The notes beneath the pieces are model-generated. The model did not search any database. It had not been told where the DNA came from and was given only the letters and a program-made list of their open reading frames with translations. A stretch of 40,992 bases of DNA from an uncultured Actinomycetes bacterium (GTDB lineage Bacteria > Actinomycetota > Thermoleophilia > Solirubrobacterales > Solirubrobacteraceae). The stretch spans positions 1 through 40,992 of the forward strand of contig CALAQT010000547.1 of assembly GCA_937888775.1 (NCBI GenBank), given 5' to 3'. This document shows, piece after piece, positions 40,425 to 40,992 of the stretch. The stretch's first letter is position 1; each line of letters opens with the position of its first letter. Made by a program: the position numbers and the translations under genes.

Positions 40425-40463
40425 GATCCTAAGGGCCGCGGCGCGATCGCGGCCCTTAGGATC
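40425..40463 (-). terminator. Perfect 16-bp inverted repeat hairpin
   Basis: GATCCTAAGGGCCGCG (40425-40440) and its exact complement (40448-40463) enclose a 7-nt loop. It lies after the stop of the AMIN-like gene (40478) and directly before the lipoprotein start (40419/40422), both on the minus strand. It can terminate the upstream gene; it also buries the AGGA ribosome-binding site of the downstream one. Confidence 0.7.
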
Positions 40464-40477
40464 GGCTCCCGCCGGCG

Positions 40478-40992
40478 TCAGTGCAGGTCGAGGACGAACC
40501 GGACCGGGCCGGTGAGGTACCCGCCGCTGAACGTGACGGCCTTGGTGAGCTTGACCCTGTATTGCGCCGTGCCGCCCTTGGTGGACACCAGCGTCACCGA
40601 GGCGATGGCGCCGCCCGGTGGCGGGCTGCCGGTCGAGCCGGCGGGGATGACACCGCTGAACGTGATCAGCATGGTCTGCGGGTCGCTGAACGCGACCACC
40701 GCCCTCGGGCTGGTGCCGCTCGAGCCACTGAGCATCCCGAGGTCGAACACGACGCGAAGGTCGCCCGGATGAATGCCGTAGCGGATGTCCTTGAGCTGGA
40801 ACCCGGTGCCGTTGGAGCCGAAGGTCTGGGTGCCGGTGAGTGAGCCGGTGGTTGGCGCCGGTGCGCTGGTGCTCGGATGTGCGGGTGCGCTGGTGCTCGG
40901 ATGTGCGGGTGCGCTGGCGGTGGGGGCCGGTGCCGCGCCGCCAGCGGCCGCCGCCGGCGTGTGGTGGGTGGCCGTGGCCGTCGGTGCCGGGC
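40478..40992 (-). CDS. Secreted protein with C-terminal AMIN-like domain, N-terminus missing
   Basis: The frame enters from the window edge and ends at 40478 (171 codons visible). The first ~60 residues are a Pro/Ala/Thr/Ser/His linker containing an 8-residue tandem repeat (AHPSTSAP). The rest, about 100 residues, reads GSLTGTQTFGSNGTGFQLKD, then YGIHPGDLRVVFDLG, an internal strand region, and ends PVRFVLDLH. Such paired beta-strand segments with R-x-V-x-D-L occur in AMIN-type cell-wall-binding domains. The fold assignment is tentative. The start and signal peptide are outside the window. Confidence 0.65.
   Translation of the reverse strand, partial: PAPTATATHHTPAAAAGGAAPAPTASAPAHPSTSAPAHPSTSAPAPTTGSLTGTQTFGSNGTGFQLKDIRYGIHPGDLRVVFDLGMLSGSSGTSPRAVVAFSDPQTMLITFSGVIPAGSTGSPPPGGAIASVTLVSTKGGTAQYRVKLTKAVTFSGGYLTGPVRFVLDLH
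40861..40908 (+). repeat. Tandem 24-bp coding repeat (2 full copies plus partial)
   Basis: GTGCGCTGGTGCTCGGATGT plus GCGG repeats exactly at 40861-40884 and 40885-40908 and continues partly to about 40917. On the minus strand it encodes an 8-residue linker unit in the AMIN-like protein. Such repeats often vary in copy number. Confidence 0.85.

Noticed and set aside
1..40992. CRISPR arrays, rRNA genes, riboswitches, phage structural genes
   Set aside because: I looked for regularly spaced repeats with unique spacers, conserved rRNA blocks, and capsid/terminase/tail motifs and saw none; the 23-bp array has no spacers and is not CRISPR.

Overview
The window looks like a stretch of a high-GC bacterium with frequent GTG starts, many 4-bp ATGA/GTGA gene overlaps, lipoproteins, and single-pass membrane proteins with Ser/Thr/Pro linkers. 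This fits Actinomycetota, Chloroflexota or Dormibacterota-type lineages; I cannot place it more exactly from sequence alone. Bases 1-17 are an Illumina adapter remnant, so this is probably the raw end of an assembled contig.

Left core (18-3116): a truncated membrane-anchored protein and a UTP-glucose-1-phosphate uridylyltransferase (galU) on the minus strand, diverging from arginyl-tRNA synthetase (argS), followed by tRNA-Glu(CTC).

Integrative element (3098-27525, about 24.4 kb): a tyrosine integrase lies next to the tRNA. The last 19 bp of the tRNA (including CCA) recur at 27507-27525 as attR, and short tandem TTTGTTGCC-type repeats near both ends look like integrase arm sites. The cargo is a nitrogen-compound/amino-acid catabolic set. 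It holds an FAD amine/amino-acid oxidase, an ornithine-cyclodeaminase-family protein, a DUF1989 protein, a PxpABC-like ATP-dependent lactamase set, and a GntR regulator. It also holds a leucine-dehydrogenase-family enzyme and an SDR, divergent from a 2-oxoacid dehydrogenase E1alpha-E1beta-E2 operon with a second GntR regulator. A branched-chain-amino-acid-type ABC importer (with a fused LivM-LivG), a second FAD oxidase and a HigBA-type toxin-antitoxin pair complete it. As an inference, the importer brings in an amino-acid-like or lactam compound, oxidases and hydrolases release an amino acid, the dehydrogenase makes a 2-oxo acid, and the E1/E2 complex turns it into an acyl-CoA. Between importer and second oxidase lies an IS graveyard: an IS630-family gene abutting a frameshifted IS1380-family gene. 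A short IS110-family remnant sits between the OCD and DUF1989 genes.

Second accessory zone (27526-32660): a two-gene transposon-like unit (a protein of four homing-endonuclease-associated repeats translationally coupled to a DDE-type transposase), then an AAA/DUF4143 ATPase preceded by five degenerate 23-bp tandem repeats that end exactly at its start codon, and a decayed jelly-roll-domain gene.

Right core (32761-40992): a membrane-anchored extracellular protein; a TetR-glpD-AGPS-like oxidase operon; a tiny membrane ORF; an FKBP lipoprotein; a small Cys/His protein; a LON-substrate-binding-domain protein; a FabG-like SDR; a lipoprotein with a strong hairpin at its ribosome-binding site; and the C-terminus of a secreted AMIN-like protein cut by the window edge.
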